27,019 nt of DNA from a virus. Under the pieces are notes generated by a model that did no database searches, was not told the origin of the DNA, and was given only the letters and a program-made list of their open reading frames with translations. A program made the translations under genes and the position numbers. Below are positions 26,760 through 27,019 of the stretch, piece after piece; the stretch's first letter is position 1; each line of letters begins with the position of its first letter. The stretch lies in the IMG/VR virus record IMGVR_UViG_3300010885_022963, positions 1-27,019 of that record; one strand, written 5' to 3'.

Positions 26760-27019
26760 CTTTAATCACAAGTTTAATCTTCTCAACAGGAAGAACTTCG
26801 AGCACGTTTAGTTTTAGCTTGTCTTTAACAACGGAGATTTCAACTACTCCGCCGTTTGTTAGCTTACCGAACAGCATCTCTTTACTTAGCGGTTTCTTGA
26901 TATACTCGTCAATTGTTCTTTGTAGAGGCCTGGCGCCCATTTTACTATTGAATCCTTTTGCGATCAGAAACTCTACAACGTCAGCGTCAGTTTTAACGTG
27001 TACGTTCTTATCTTTGATC
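26731..27019 (-). CDS. Clp/Hsp100-type AAA+ unfoldase, C-terminal fragment (5' end outside window)
   Basis: The frame is open from the right edge (IKDKNVHVKTDADVVEFLIA...) to a stop at 26731, about 95 codons. The signature MGARPLQRTIDEYIKKPLSK (beginning at 26940) is the sensor-2/C-terminal small domain of ClpA/ClpB-family ATPases, where GARPLxR supplies the sensor-2 arginine that contacts ATP. The following MLFGKLTNGGVVEI also fits. A gene begun at that Met would be too short, so the true start is beyond the window. Such an unfoldase could act on host or phage proteins, with or without a ClpP partner. After the small domain there is a short, charged tail. Confidence 0.85.
   Translation of the reverse strand, partial: IKDKNVHVKTDADVVEFLIAKGFNSKMGARPLQRTIDEYIKKPLSKEMLFGKLTNGGVVEISVVKDKLKLNVLEVLPVEKIKLVIKDADTEAEVQ

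Overview
This 27 kb window looks like part of the genome of a T4-like (tailed, contractile) bacteriophage of the marine/cyanophage-related kind, probably known only from environmental DNA. The signs are a family B DNA polymerase, a gp45-type sliding clamp, a T4-RNase H-like 5' nuclease, a cyanophage-type S-adenosylmethionine decarboxylase, four homing endonucleases plus the remnant of a fifth, perfect or near-perfect sigma-70 promoters, T4-type late promoter octamers (NATAAATA and a CTAAATA variant), and tightly packed genes with ATGA/TAATG overlaps. Almost every gene is on the minus strand, so the text follows transcription from right to left. The three plus-strand genes are all homing endonucleases.

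Right end (27019-17423): the C-terminus of a ClpA/ClpB-type unfoldase, two conserved phage proteins, and a block of probable virion or capsid-cargo genes. The block is dominated by a 1919-residue multidomain protein. It contains a Pol-beta-like nucleotidyltransferase, an ATP-dependent ligase-like domain, an HxGH nucleotidyltransferase and a SpoT-type HD domain. Its short N-terminal leader ends in LLE/G, and its modules are joined by GVAEG-type linkers that resemble T4 prohead-protease sites. A 415-residue neighbour uses the same linkers and ends on a dnaX-type slippery heptamer.

Middle (17419-10712): a sigma-70 promoter drives a DsbA-like protein, S-adenosylmethionine decarboxylase and a membrane protein. 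Then comes DNA polymerase, split in the fingers region into two genes with an inverted zinc-ribbon nuclease gene in the break. An HNH/NUMOD3 endonuclease and the sliding clamp follow.

Left-centre (10700-3342): two operons look like a 7-deazaguanine base-modification system. One holds a TGT/DpdA-like transglycosylase and a QueD-like T-fold protein with small conserved genes. The other holds a GT-B glycosyltransferase, whose C-terminal motif recalls queuosine glycosyltransferases, and QueE. FolE and QueC are not in the window.

Left end (2689-1): a GIY-YIG endonuclease gene diverges from an rnh operon of small unknown genes, and a MoxR-like AAA+ ATPase runs off the edge.

The main regulatory theme is late promoters lying inside or beside perfect inverted repeats that would hide the start site in read-through RNA but not in RNA started at the late promoter. 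This is the logic known for T4 genes e, soc and I-TevI. No stretch over 300 bases lacks a gene; the largest gap is about 120 bases (6936-7057).
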